From Baffinella frigidus (lineage: Eukaryota; Cryptophyceae; Cryptomonadales; Baffinellaceae), in contig MU646956.1 in assembly GCA_026770585.1 (NCBI GenBank), positions 14,307 to 24,777 of the forward strand: a stretch of DNA of 10,471 nucleotides, given 5' to 3'. The notes beneath the pieces are model-generated. The model worked only from the letters and a program-made list of their open reading frames with translations, had not been told where the DNA came from and searched no databases. A program made the position numbers and the translations under genes. Of the stretch, positions 1-5,599 are shown piece after piece (the stretch's first letter is position 1; each line of letters begins with the position of its first letter).

Positions 1-7
1 ATTTAGG

Positions 8-205
8 CCCTGAGTGAATCAACTAAGGATTTACGCAGGCCCCAAGTAAATCCATCAGGGTTGTTCAAAATGTCGATCCTGCGGGGTTGAGTGAACCAAT
101 TAATGAATTAGTTAGGCCCTAAGTAAATCAATTAGAGAATTATTTAAGCCCTCAGTAAATCAATTAGGGAATGGGTGGGCACCTAAGTAAGTGGTTTCAG
201 GGTTT
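8..205 (+). repeat. 31-33 bp tandem repeat, block 1
   Basis: Degenerate tandem units built on AAGTAAATCAATTAGGGAAT, with GGCCC before each unit, recur every 31-33 bp (for example near 121, 153 and 184). The block ends in AAGTAAGTGGTTTCAGGGTT, which leads into telomere-like repeats. It is not coding in any frame. The same motif appears inverted at 1650-1716 and inside the cores of the inverted-repeat elements at 7257-7424 and 8397-8550, so the array may have grown from a fragment of such an element (inference). Confidence 0.8.
61..86 (-). pseudogene. Exon-like fragment L, copy 1
   Basis: Read on the minus strand this island gives PRRIDILNN directly after CCCCGCAG, which looks like a splice acceptor. 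It is one of six islands with the pattern R-(I/V)-(D/E/Q)-x-L-x-(N/K)-x-L-(L/M) spread over 61-762. It lies between two blocks of the 31-bp repeat. The protein family is not recognised. Similarity to the other five copies is the only support. Confidence 0.45.
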
Positions 206-213
206 AGGATCAA

Positions 214-248
214 GAAGCAAGTTGTTCAACATGTCAATCCTGCGGGGT
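214..248 (-). pseudogene. Exon-like fragment L, copy 2
   Basis: On the minus strand this reads RRIDMLNNLLLDP after CCCCGCAG. It matches copy 1 in nucleotide sequence over RRID.LNN and matches copy 3 in peptide pattern. Telomere-like repeats follow on the right, and the 31-bp array lies to the left. No start, stop or full reading frame is present. Confidence 0.5.
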
Positions 249-345
249 TTGGGGTTTAGGTTTAACGGGGTTTAAGTTTTCTTGGGTTTAGGTTTTAGAG
301 TTGGTAGGGTGGGGTTTAGGGTTTCGGGTTTAGGGGTTTAGAGTC
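236..345 (+). repeat. Degenerate TTTAGGG-like block
   Basis: G-rich heptamer-like units (TTTGGGG, TTTAGGG, TTTCGGG) with frequent indels separate L copies 2 and 3. No coding signal is seen. Confidence 0.75.
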
Positions 346-385
346 TGCAGAAGCAGTTTTTGTAACACTTCGATCCTGCGGGGTT
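345..385 (-). pseudogene. Exon-like fragment L, copy 3
   Basis: The minus strand reads RRIEVLQKLLLQT after CCCCGCAG. Compared with copy 2 the residues are similar (D/E, M/V, N/K), while the hydrophobic spacing L..LLL is kept. The second 31-bp repeat block begins immediately to its right, as it does next to copy 1, so island and array are repeated together with an offset of about 297 bp. Confidence 0.5.
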
Positions 386-545
386 GAGTGAATCAATTAG
401 GGAATTAGTTATGCCCTCAGTAAGTCCATTAGGGAATTAGTCAGGCCCTAAGTAAATCAATTCGGGAATTAGTTGGGGCACTAAGTAAATCAATTAGGGG
501 ATTAGTGGGCCCCTAAGTAAGCGGTTTCAGGGTTTACGATTTAGA
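385..545 (+). repeat. 31-33 bp tandem repeat, block 2
   Basis: This is a second array of the same unit, with one more unit than the matching part of block 1. Both blocks start after GCGGGGTTGAGTGAA and end in CTAAGTAAG.GGTTTCAGGG. The left borders are 297 bp apart and the right borders 330 bp apart, a difference of one unit. The arrangement is a higher-order duplication of the L island plus the array. Confidence 0.8.
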
Positions 546-570
546 GGTTACAGGGGTTAGGGTTTAGAGT

Positions 571-694
571 TTGCAGAGGCAACTTGTTCAGGGCCTCCGC
601 ACTCCAGGGTTTACGGTTTGGGTTTTCGGAATTTCAGCGTTCAATATTTAGGGATTTTTCAGAAGCGAGTTGTTTAAACCCTCCACCCTGCAGT
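571..694 (-). pseudogene. Exon-like fragments L, copies 4 and 5
   Basis: Two islands lie about 60 bp apart in degenerate telomere-like repeats. The one at 571-608 reads SAEALNKLPLQT on the minus strand. The one at 659-694 reads CRVEGLNNSLLK after CTGCAG. Both keep the E.LN..L pattern of the family but have drifted further than copies 1-3. Copy 4 lacks the CAG border. Confidence 0.4.
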
Positions 695-724
695 GTTTCG
701 GGTTTCGGGTTTCGGGTTTAGGGT

Positions 725-762
725 TTGCATAAGTGAGTTGGTCAGAGCCTGCACCCTCCGGT
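725..762 (-). pseudogene. Exon-like fragment L, copy 6
   Basis: The minus strand reads RRVQALTNSLMQT. It has the L-family spacing and is the copy nearest to the K fragments. The border before it is GGAG rather than CAG. Flanking DNA on both sides is TTTCGGG- or TTTAGGG-like repeat. Confidence 0.45.
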
Positions 763-987
763 GTTGATGGTTAGGGGTTAGGGTTCAGAGTTTAGGGATG
801 ATGTGTTGAGGGTCTAGTGTTTGCAGGGTCAAGGGTTCAAGGTTTAGGGGTTGAAACCGTTCGTTTGGAACTTCGTTTTGAACCCCTAAACCCTAATGGG
901 CTCAGAGTTTAGGGTTTAGAGGTTGGAACCCTTAAGCCCTAATGGGTTTAGGGCGGATTCCTAATGAGTTTAGGGTTGAGGGGTTGA
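763..987 (+). repeat. Degenerate telomere-like block with a K remnant
   Basis: TTTAGGG-like repeats contain a 40-60 bp motif that recurs with CCCTAATGGG.TTAGGG near 890, 935 and 960. At 853-880 a remnant (AAACCGTTCG..TGGAACTTC) matches the 3' half of the K island on the minus strand, with an internal deletion. Confidence 0.6.
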
Positions 988-1052
988 AAACCGTTCGATT
1001 TCCGCCTCGAACTTCTCCGTGGCACGTTTCAGCATCTGCCCGTTGTATGCTG
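988..1052 (-). pseudogene. Exon-like fragment K, copy 1
   Basis: The minus strand reads YNGQMLKRATEKFEAEIER with no stop. The peptide is charged and helical, as in a coiled coil, but no named family is recognised. The copy at 1543-1608 differs within LKRATEKFEAEIER only by AAA/AAG and GCG/GCC, both third-position silent changes, so the sequence was probably under protein-level constraint before or during duplication. GT follows the last complete codon (ACGG|TT or ACG|GT). It lies at a switch point: to its right the telomere-like repeats run in the CCCTAAA orientation. Confidence 0.65.
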
Positions 1053-1171
1053 GGCACAAAACCCTAAACACCCTACTACAGGGAAACACCCAGCCCTACT
1101 ACATCCACCCCAACCCCTCAACACTAGCCGCGCTCCCCCACATCGAGCCCTGCTACAGTCACCCCAAACTC
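1053..1171 (-). repeat. Inverted telomere-like repeat segment, part 1
   Basis: Here the plus strand is C-rich (ACCCTAAACACCC, CCCTACTACA, CCCCAACCCCTCAACAC), the reverse of the prevailing G-rich orientation. The segment continues beyond the foldback element as 1334-1540. Confidence 0.75.
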
Positions 1172-1333
1172 ATAGGCTAACGCCCTAAAAATGGGGTAGT
1201 TAGGCATACGGCATTGCCTAGGACCTCCTACCGTAGGCCGAGGGATTCTAGGACCAAAACGTCTCGGCCTACGGTAGGAGGTCCTAAGCAATGCCGTAGG
1301 CCTAACTACCCCATTTTCAGGCCGTTACCCTAT
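1172..1333. mobile_element. 162-bp foldback (MITE-like) element, copy 1
   Basis: This is a near-perfect hairpin. The left arm starts ATAGGCTAACG and runs through GGGGTAGTTAGG and CTACCGTAGGCCGAG. The right arm is its reverse complement, and the spacer is about 20 bp around GGATTCTAGGACC. The element at 8033-8194 has exactly the same length with about 10 differences in 162 bp (roughly 94% identity). No open frame is encoded. I see no clear target-site duplication, so transposition is inferred from the second copy and the sharp ends. Arms of about 70 bp would form a stable RNA hairpin if transcribed. Confidence 0.85.
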
Positions 1334-1540
1334 TAAAACCCTGAACCCGAAACTCGCTGAACCGTAAACAGCAAACCGCAAACCCTGAGGTAACACTCAA
1401 CACTAATCCCCAATACAGTGAATCCCTAACACTTTCACCCCTACCCCTCAACGGTCAAACTCAACACTGAACCTCTTTGCGGTTTGCAACCGCAAACCTA
1501 GAAACCGTAAACCGTAAACACCAAACCCTAGCAGGGGTTG
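1334..1540 (-). repeat. Inverted telomere-like repeat segment, part 2
   Basis: C-rich degenerate repeats (AAAACCCTGAACCCG, AAACCGTAAAC, CAAACCCTAGC) continue the reversed orientation up to K copy 2. Variants such as CCGTAAA and CCGCAAA are common. No coding sequence is seen. Confidence 0.7.
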
Positions 1541-1542
1541 GG

Positions 1543-1610
1543 ACCGTTCGATTTCGGCCTCGAACTTCTCCGTGGCACGCTTCAGCATCAGCCCATTGTA
1601 CGCCTGCGTT
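1543..1610 (-). pseudogene. Exon-like fragment K, copy 2
   Basis: The minus strand reads AYNGLMLKRATEKFEAEIER after CGCAG, which looks like an acceptor, and GGTCCC follows the last residues. It is the best-preserved K copy and is open throughout. The peptide has the heptad-like hydrophobic spacing of a coiled coil. Function unknown. It ends the inverted segment and is followed on the right by non-telomeric sequence. Confidence 0.65.
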
Positions 1611-1649
1611 GGGAGTTCGGGTTAGTCCAACGGCATAACCAGTTCCCTT

Positions 1650-1716
1650 TTTGATTTACTTAGGGCCTATCTAATCCCCTAATTGATTTACTAATGGCAT
1701 GGGCAATTCCCTAGGG
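1650..1716 (-). repeat. Inverted copy of the 31-bp repeat
   Basis: TTGATTTACTTAGGGCC and CCCCTAATTGATTTAC are the reverse complement of the unit in the 8-205 and 385-545 arrays. About two units are present. Confidence 0.75.
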
Positions 1717-1865
1717 TTTATTGTTTACGGGTTGTGGCTCAGTGTTGAGCGTGAGTGTTCAGGGGTTGGGGTGAAGTGAGGTGAATTGGGGTCAACGTTC
1801 GCCGCCCACTTTCATGGGTTAGGGTTAGGGAGGAGGGTTAGGGGTTAAGGTTTGGGATTTCGGTT
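1717..1865 (+). repeat. Degenerate telomere-like block
   Basis: G-rich irregular repeats (TTAGGGTTAGGG, GTGTTGAGCG). A short GCCGCCCACTTTC at 1800-1813 repeats the edge of K copy 3, suggesting a truncated K remnant. Confidence 0.6.
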
Positions 1866-1866
1866 A

Positions 1867-1916
1867 GAGCCGCCCACTTTTCTGACGCGTGTGACAGCAC
1901 CTGCCCATTGTACGTT
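1867..1916 (-). pseudogene. Exon-like fragment K, copy 3
   Basis: The minus strand reads TYNGQVLSHASEKWAA. The framework YNGQ.L..A.EK matches K copies 1 and 2, but several residues differ. It is open over its whole length and surrounded by G-rich repeats. Confidence 0.5.
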
Positions 1917-1993
1917 GGGGGTTTGGGGTTCAGGGGTCAGTGTTCAGTGCTCAGTGTTAGGCCTGGGCTTTGGGGTAAGGGGGTTAGGGGTTA

Positions 1994-2038
1994 TGAGTCG
2001 CCTCCCATGCTTCTTACGCGCGTGCTAACCAGGATTGT
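1994..2038 (-). pseudogene. Probable K remnant, copy 4
   Basis: The minus strand gives an NNPG-stop-HARKKHGRRL reading that aligns loosely with YNGQVLSHASEKWAA. It contains a stop codon. The call depends on its position in the K series and is weak. A 9-G tract at about 2040 adjoins it. Confidence 0.3.
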
Positions 2039-2160
2039 TGGGGGGGGGGTATTCCAAAAGTCGATTTTCAGGGGAAAATATTTCAAAAGTCATTTTTTGG
2101 TATGAAAATGGCTCAAATGACAGCCAATGGCTCAAATGCCAGCCACGAAATACCCCCACG
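2039..2160 (+). repeat. Non-telomeric patch with 19-bp tandem duplication
   Basis: ATGGCTCAAATG.CAGCCA occurs twice in a row (2108-2126 and 2127-2145) with one A/C difference. Before it are two short AAAAGTC.TTTT patches at about 2055 and 2084. No coding interpretation is convincing. Confidence 0.7.
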
Positions 2161-2193
2161 AAGGATCCTGCGTAAACAGCTCCTGCCCGTACG
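2161..2193 (-). pseudogene. Possible K remnant, copy 5
   Basis: The minus strand reads YGQELFTQD, resembling YNGQ.L of the K islands with one codon missing. It is short and could be chance. Confidence 0.3.
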
Positions 2194-2400
2194 TTTGGTG
2201 TTGGGGTTTTGGTGTCTGGTGTTTGGGTTTTTGGGTTCTGGGGTTTTATGGTTTGGGGTTAATGGTTTGGGGTTTCTGGTTTCCGATTTCCGATTTCTGG
2301 TTTATGGAATGTGGTTTAGGGTTCAGTGTTGAGTTTGACCGTTGAGGGGTAGGGGTGAATGTATTAGGGATTTACTGTATTAGGGATTAGTGTTGAGTGT
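2194..2400 (+). repeat. TTTGGGG/TTTCTGG degenerate block
   Basis: G-rich heptamer-like units with many GGTTT and GATTTC variants. Open frames here are repetitive Gly/Phe/Trp/Val translations and are not genes. Confidence 0.7.
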
Positions 2401-2403
2401 TAC

Positions 2404-2495
2404 CTCAGCTTTCGCGACTGCGGCGGCATATTTGGCCTGGGCACTCGCGACTGCCGTTTCGTCCGCCAGCTCGAGTTGCTTCAGCCGCTGCCTGC
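2404..2495 (-). pseudogene. Exon-like fragment J, copy 1
   Basis: This is the longest GC-rich island in the left half. The minus strand is open from RQRLKQLELADETAVASA through QAKYAAAVAKAE, about 30 residues rich in Ala, Lys and Glu, as in an amphipathic helix or coiled coil. It has exon-like borders: GCAGGCAG precedes it and GAG|GTAACA follows it on the minus strand, the best donor-like site in the window. The two alternative frames contain a stop or read poorly. The protein family is not recognised. The neighbours are telomere-like repeats on both sides. Confidence 0.6.
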
Positions 2496-2515
2496 TTATG
2501 GGTTAGCGTTGAATG

Positions 2516-2564
2516 TTTATTGTTCATTGTTCATTGTTTATTCTTTATTCTTTGTTGTTCATTT
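2516..2564 (+). repeat. G-depleted 7-bp repeat in telomere phase
   Basis: Seven consecutive heptamers read TTTATTG, TTCATTG, TTCATTG, TTTATTC, TTTATTC, TTTGTTG, TTCATTT. The period and the TTTA/TTCA half match the telomere-type repeats around it, but the GGG half is replaced by TTG, TTC or TTT. An AT-rich tract follows to about 2602. Confidence 0.8.
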
Positions 2565-2661
2565 TTTTTAAATCAATTGTATATCATTTACTATGTATTA
2601 TTGAGGGTGTAGGGTGTGTGTGTGGGGGGGGGTGTTAGGTTTTAGGGTTGAGTGGTTAGCG

Positions 2662-2706
2662 GTCTTGGAGCTTGTAACTGCTGCCTCGTCAGCGAAGCCT
2701 GCTTCG
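2662..2706 (-). pseudogene. Exon-like fragment J, copy 2
   Basis: The minus strand reads FADEAAVTSSKT after GAAGCAG. It aligns with LADETAVASAQ of J copy 1. It is shorter and lacks the alanine-rich second half, so it is probably a truncated copy. Confidence 0.4.
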
Positions 2707-2940
2707 GATGTAGGGGTGAGGGTGTGGGGTTTGGGGTTTGGGGTTCGAGGGGGGTTTACGGTTTAGGGTTTAGAGGGGGTGGAGGGTTTGGGGTTTAGGG
2801 TTCAGGGTTTAGAGGGGGTGGAGGGTTGATCGACCGGTGTTTGGATGCAGGGTTTTTGGTTTCAGTTTTTTGTTCTTGTTTCGGGTTTCGGGTTCCGGGT
2901 TCCGGGTTTTGGGCTTCTGGTTTCGGGCTTCTGGTTTCAG
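2707..2940 (+). repeat. Telomere-like block with a 40-bp duplication
   Basis: G-rich repeats. GTTTAGAGGGGGTGGAGGGT occurs twice, 40 bp apart, at about 2768 and 2808. From 2880 the repeats switch to TTTCGGG and TTCCGGG variants. Confidence 0.7.
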
Positions 2941-2943
2941 GAT

Positions 2944-2990
2944 TGCTGCCTGTGCTTGAGGTCCGCATGCCCGACAATTCCGTTTCGTTT
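2944..2990 (-). pseudogene. Exon-like fragment I, copy 1
   Basis: The minus strand reads NGIVGHADLKHRQQ. The same framework, HA..KHRQ, recurs at 3084-3118 and 3260-3326. Flanks are TTTCGGG-type repeats. Confidence 0.5.
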
Positions 2991-3083
2991 TTTCGGGTTT
3001 AGGGGTTGTGGTTTAGGGTGTAGGGTGTAGGGTCTATGATTTCGGGTTTCGGGGATTCGGCTTTCGTGTTTCGGGTTTCGGTG

Positions 3084-3118
3084 CTGCCTATGCTTGAAAT
3101 CCGCCTGCCTGAATATGA
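3084..3118 (-). pseudogene. Exon-like fragment I, copy 2
   Basis: The minus strand reads IFRQADFKHRQ, aligned with IVGHADLKHRQ of copy 1. It is short and open. Confidence 0.45.
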
Positions 3119-3259
3119 GGGTTCAGGGTTTAGAGTTTAGGTTTCAGGGTTGAGGGTTTAGGGTCTTGGGTTTAGGGTTTAGGGTTCAGGGTTCAGGGTT
3201 TAGAGTTCAGGGTTTAGAGTTTAGGGTTTAGGGTTTAGGGTTTAGGGTTTAGGGTTTAG
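3119..3259 (+). repeat. Interstitial telomere array
   Basis: TTCAGGG and TTTAGAG variants pass into six near-perfect TTTAGGG units at about 3218-3259, immediately abutting I copy 3. Confidence 0.9.
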
Positions 3260-3326
3260 CTGCCTGTGTTTTTGCTCCGCGTGCCCAACCATTCCTTCGT
3301 ACTCAGCTTCCCAGGCTTTGACCTGG
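3260..3326 (-). pseudogene. Exon-like fragment I, copy 3 (longest)
   Basis: The minus strand is open and reads QVKAWEAEYEGMVGHAEQ, then KHRQ. The last third matches I copies 1 and 2. CCAG precedes it, like an acceptor. The amino end (KAWEAEYE) is present only here, so the other two copies are 5'-truncated or diverged. It sits tightly between two near-perfect TTTAGGG arrays with no other spacer. Function unknown. Confidence 0.6.
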
Positions 3327-3334
3327 TTGGGGTT

Positions 3335-3774
3335 CAGGGTTTAGGGTTTAGGGTTTAAGGTTTAGGGTTTAGGGTTTAGGGTTTAGGGTTTAGGGTTTAG
3401 GGTTTAGGGGTTGAGGTTTAGGGTGTAGGGTTTAGGGTTTAAGGCTTAGGGTTTGGGGTTTAGGTTTTAGGGTTTAGGGTTTAGGGTTTAGGGTTTAAGG
3501 TTGAGGATTCAGGGGTTGAGGGATGTTGTTCAGGGTTTCAGTTTTTATTGGAGGGTTGAGGGTGGAGGGTTCAGGGTTTGGATGTTGATGTATAGTGTTT
3601 AAGGTTTGGGGTTTTAATGATGATGCCTTAGGGTTTAGGGTTTCAGGTTTAGTTTTCAGGTTTCAGGTTTCAGGTTTTAGGGTTTAGGTCTGGAGGTTAA
3701 GTTTTAGGGTATAGGGTTTAGGGTTTAGGGTTTAGGGTTCAGGGTGGACTTAGGGTTAAGGGTTTAGGGGTAGG
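3335..3774 (+). repeat. Long interstitial telomere-like array
   Basis: Near-perfect TTTAGGG units run at 3338-3412. Degenerate units follow (TTCAGGG, GTTGAGG, TTTCAGG at 3640-3680), and perfect units return at 3711-3740. No coding island is visible in about 440 bp. Confidence 0.9.
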
Positions 3775-3808
3775 ACCTCGTCAGCGTGCCGCCATCGTTC
3801 ATCCCTGG
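3775..3808 (-). pseudogene. Exon-like fragment H
   Basis: The minus strand reads DERWRHADE, preceded by CCAG and followed by GAG|GTCC. RHADE resembles the ADE of the J islands, so it may be a diverged J or I copy. It is very short. The splice-like borders are the main support. Confidence 0.35.
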
Positions 3809-4080
3809 TTTTAGGGTTTAGGGTTTAGGGTTTAGGGTTTAGGGTTTGGGGTTTGGGGTTTAGGGTTCGAGGTTTGGGATTCGAGGTTTGGGGGTTAGGG
3901 GTTAGGGTGTAGGATCTGGGGTTTAGGTGTTCTGGCTTATGGATGTTAGGGTTCGGGGTTTCGGGTTTCGGGTTTCGGGTTTATCGTTCATGGATTTACG
4001 TTCTACGGTTTACGGTTTGGGCTTTGGGGGTTGGGGTTTAGGGGATAGGGTTGATCGTGTATGGTTATGGGTCGGGAAGT
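3809..4080 (+). repeat. Telomere-like block
   Basis: Five TTTAGGG units at 3811-3847 are followed by TTTGGGG, TTCGAGG and a TTTCGGG run at 3955-3981. No coding signal is seen. Confidence 0.85.
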
Positions 4081-4200
4081 CGTTCCACCCGGTAGGTTAC
4101 TGGGCACGTCCCTCCCCGGTAATCTGGGGAGGGACGTGACAAATTTCAGACTTTTGGCGTTTTTTTTGGGCAAGAATCCAAAAGTTAACTTAAGAACGGT
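4081..4200. mobile_element. Remnant of hairpin element (relative of 6296-6475)
   Basis: A perfect 13-bp inverted repeat (CACGTCCCTCCCC at 4105-4117, its complement at 4126-4138) has an 8-nt loop. GACTTTTGGCG follows it, and then GGGCAAGAATCCAAAAGTTA. The same order, hairpin then this tail, occurs at 6358-6440, where the tail is about 80% similar but the hairpin arms differ. The outer inverted repeats seen around the second element are not recognisable here, so this is probably a truncated copy. Confidence 0.6.
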
Positions 4201-4270
4201 ACCTTGTAGTGTTTTGAGCGGTAGGGTGTGGGGTTTAGCGTTGAGGGGGTTGTCGATCAGCGTTCTTTCA

Positions 4271-4440
4271 GGTGCTTAGGGTTTAGGGATTAGGTTTGAG
4301 GGATTAGGGATTAGGGTTTAGGGTTTAGGGTTTAGGGTTTAGGGGTCAGGGTTTGGGGTTTAGGGTTTAGGGTTTAGGGTTTAGGGTTTAGGGTTTAGGG
4401 TTTGGGGTTTGGGGTTTAGGGTTTGAGGTTTGGTTTAGGG
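4271..4440 (+). repeat. Interstitial telomere array
   Basis: Near-perfect TTTAGGG units at 4316-4345 and 4359-4405 are mixed with GATTAGG and TTTGGGG variants. Confidence 0.9.
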
Positions 4441-4454
4441 ATTGGAGCTCACTC

Positions 4455-4490
4455 GTTCCACAGAGCGTTTTGAACCACAACAAGGTTGCC
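4455..4490 (-). pseudogene. Exon-like fragment G, copy 2 (C-terminal end)
   Basis: The minus strand reads LVVVQNALWNE followed by a stop (TGA). It corresponds to VVQNSLWNK-stop at 4633-4676, so it is a second copy of the last coding stretch of the gene that contains the F islands. Flanks are telomere-like. The copy is truncated at its 5' side. Confidence 0.5.
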
Positions 4491-4630
4491 GTGTGAATGT
4501 TAGGGTTCGGGTTTAGGGTTTCGAGTTTCGGGTTTAGGGGTCAGGGATCATTGATGGGGGTTCGGGTTTCGGCTTTAGGGGTCAGGGATTATTGGTAAGG
4601 TTTCGGGTTTCGGGGTTGGAATTACTTATT
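4491..4630 (+). repeat. TTTCGGG-type block with a 50-bp duplication
   Basis: GGTTCGGGTTT, then GGGGTCAGGGAT.ATTG, occurs twice (about 4503-4555 and 4560-4595) in telomere-like DNA. Confidence 0.65.
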
Positions 4631-4632
4631 CC

Positions 4633-4735
4633 ACAGAGAGTTCTGCACCACATGCCGCTGCCAGAAAAACTCCTTGTCATGCGTCGCGATTTGAAACTCC
4701 TTTCTTGATTCGGCAATCGCCCTTCCATGTGCCGC
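4633..4735 (-). pseudogene. Fragments F1+G1: coding 3' end of a gene
   Basis: The minus strand is open from AAHGRAIAESRKEFQ through IATHDKEFFWQRHVVQNS to LWNK and a TAA stop. This is the longest sensible coding stretch in the window (about 40 residues) and the only one with a natural stop shared by a second copy (4455-4490). GACGCAG lies directly before AAHGRA, like an acceptor. It is unit 1 of a five-unit tandem array. Units 2-5 repeat AAHGRAI.ESRK but diverge after it and lack the stop. A different minus frame is open for longer but is arginine-rich and not conserved in the way the F frame is. The protein family is not recognised. Confidence 0.65.
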
Positions 4736-4865
4736 CTGCGTCGGAAAATCGCATCTCCATAAGTCACTTTGGTACCAGGAATCCCTGCGTTTTCTTCAAA
4801 AGTGGCCGAATCCTGGTACAAGTGATAGAAAGCTCCTTATCATGTGTCGCGATTTGGAAGTCCTT

Positions 4866-4903
4866 TCTTGACTCGGTAATCGCCCTTCCATGCGCCGCCT
4901 GCA
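4866..4903 (-). pseudogene. Exon-like fragment F, unit 2
   Basis: The minus strand reads AHGRAITESRK, then DFQIATHDKE in phase, after ATGCAG. It keeps IATHDKE as in unit 1, which units 3-5 have lost. Silent differences from unit 1 include GAA/GAG and CAT forms. Confidence 0.6.
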
Positions 4904-5021
4904 TACCTCCAAAAGTCAATTTGGAAACATGGACTGTTGGATATGGTACCAGGAACTGCTGTTTCCTCGTCGAAAGTGGCCGAATCCTGGTACAAATAAT
5001 AGAAAGACGTCTGCAACCTGG

Positions 5022-5069
5022 AACTCCTTTCTTGATTCGGTAATCGCCCTCCCATGCGCCGCCTGCGTC
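5022..5069 (-). pseudogene. Exon-like fragment F, unit 3
   Basis: The minus strand reads AAHGRAITESRKEFQ after GACGCAG. It is one of the most conserved copies. Downstream it continues VADVFLL into the spacer before losing similarity to unit 1. Confidence 0.6.
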
Positions 5070-5171
5070 GGAAAATCGTATCCCCCAAAGTCAATTTGGT
5101 ACCAGGAATTCCTGCGTCCTCGTCAAAAGTGGCCGATCCCTGGTACAAATAATAGAAAGACGTGCTCCCGC

Positions 5172-5208
5172 CTGGATTCGACAATCGCCTTCCCGTGCGC
5201 CGCCTGCG
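5172..5208 (-). pseudogene. Exon-like fragment F, unit 4
   Basis: The minus strand reads AAHGKAIVESR after CCCGCAG. The end of the island (KEFQ) is missing because the unit is about 20 bp shorter at that point. Confidence 0.55.
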
Positions 5209-5307
5209 GGCGAAAAATCGTATCTCCAAAAGTCAATTTGGTACCAGGGAGTGCTGACGTTTCTCCCAAAGTGGCCGAATCCTGGTACAAATAATAGAAA
5301 GCCTTCT

Positions 5308-5333
5308 GCAACCCCTTTCTGGATTCGGCAATC
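5308..5333 (-). pseudogene. Exon-like fragment F, unit 5, split by a MITE
   Basis: With the inserted element and one AATC copy set aside, the two halves (5308-5333 and 5479-5500) read AAHVRAIAESRKGLQ on the minus strand. The insertion interrupts the island between the codons for I-A, so this copy was already non-functional or was broken by the insertion. GCAG is degraded to CGGG at its border. Confidence 0.55.
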
Positions 5334-5474
5334 TCATAAGAAAACGGTTTTGATTTAAAACCTTGGGAATCAATGTAAATTACTACACGAATACTTTAAT
5401 ATTACTAATAAAGATCATGCTGTGTAGTAAATTTCATTGCCCAGAAGTTTTAAATTAAAACCGTTTTCACATGA
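5334..5474. mobile_element. MITE A, 141 bp, TSD AATC
   Basis: Terminal inverted repeats TCATAAGAAAACGG and CCGTTTTCACATGA extend imperfectly to about 30 bp. The element is flanked by AATC on both sides (5330-5333, 5475-5478). The four sister units of the host array show the empty site as a single AATC before GCC. The core (ACTACACG, TAAAGATC, GTAGTAAATTTCATTG) is shared with the 140-bp element at 5931-6070. It has no coding capacity and is probably mobilised by a transposase encoded elsewhere. Confidence 0.92.
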
Positions 5475-5513
5475 AATCGCCCTCACGTGCGCCGCCCGTC
5501 GTAGAATTTAGGA

Positions 5514-5556
5514 TTTAGGACCTTCCAAAAGTTAGGGTTTAGGACCTTCCAAAAGT
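5514..5556 (+). repeat. TTTAGGACCTTCCAAAAGT duplication inside unit 5
   Basis: TTTAGGACCTTCCAAAAGT occurs at 5514-5532 and 5538-5556, joined by TAGGG. The other four units have a single CTCCAAAAGT at this spot and no TTTAGG, so telomere-type sequence has entered this one unit. Confidence 0.8.
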
Positions 5557-5599
5557 CAATTTGGTACCGGGGTGGTGGACGTCTCTCCAAAAGTGGCCG

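Noticed and set aside
3811-4440. Interstitial telomere arrays as evidence of a chromosome fusion
   Set aside because: The arrays are in the same orientation as the terminal repeat, without a head-to-head junction. They fit ordinary subtelomere growth.
4840-5229. Longer minus-strand open frame of 129 codons across the F array
   Set aside because: It reads through three tandem units in an arginine-rich frame. The conserved, silently substituted frame is the one giving AAHGRAI.ESRK. Part of it (YYLYQDSATFDE) might be real coding sequence from the spacer side, but I cannot show it.
4890-5294. Plus-strand open frame of 134 codons
   Set aside because: It is antisense to the F islands, and its peptide repeats only because the DNA does. 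No codon-position signal supports it.
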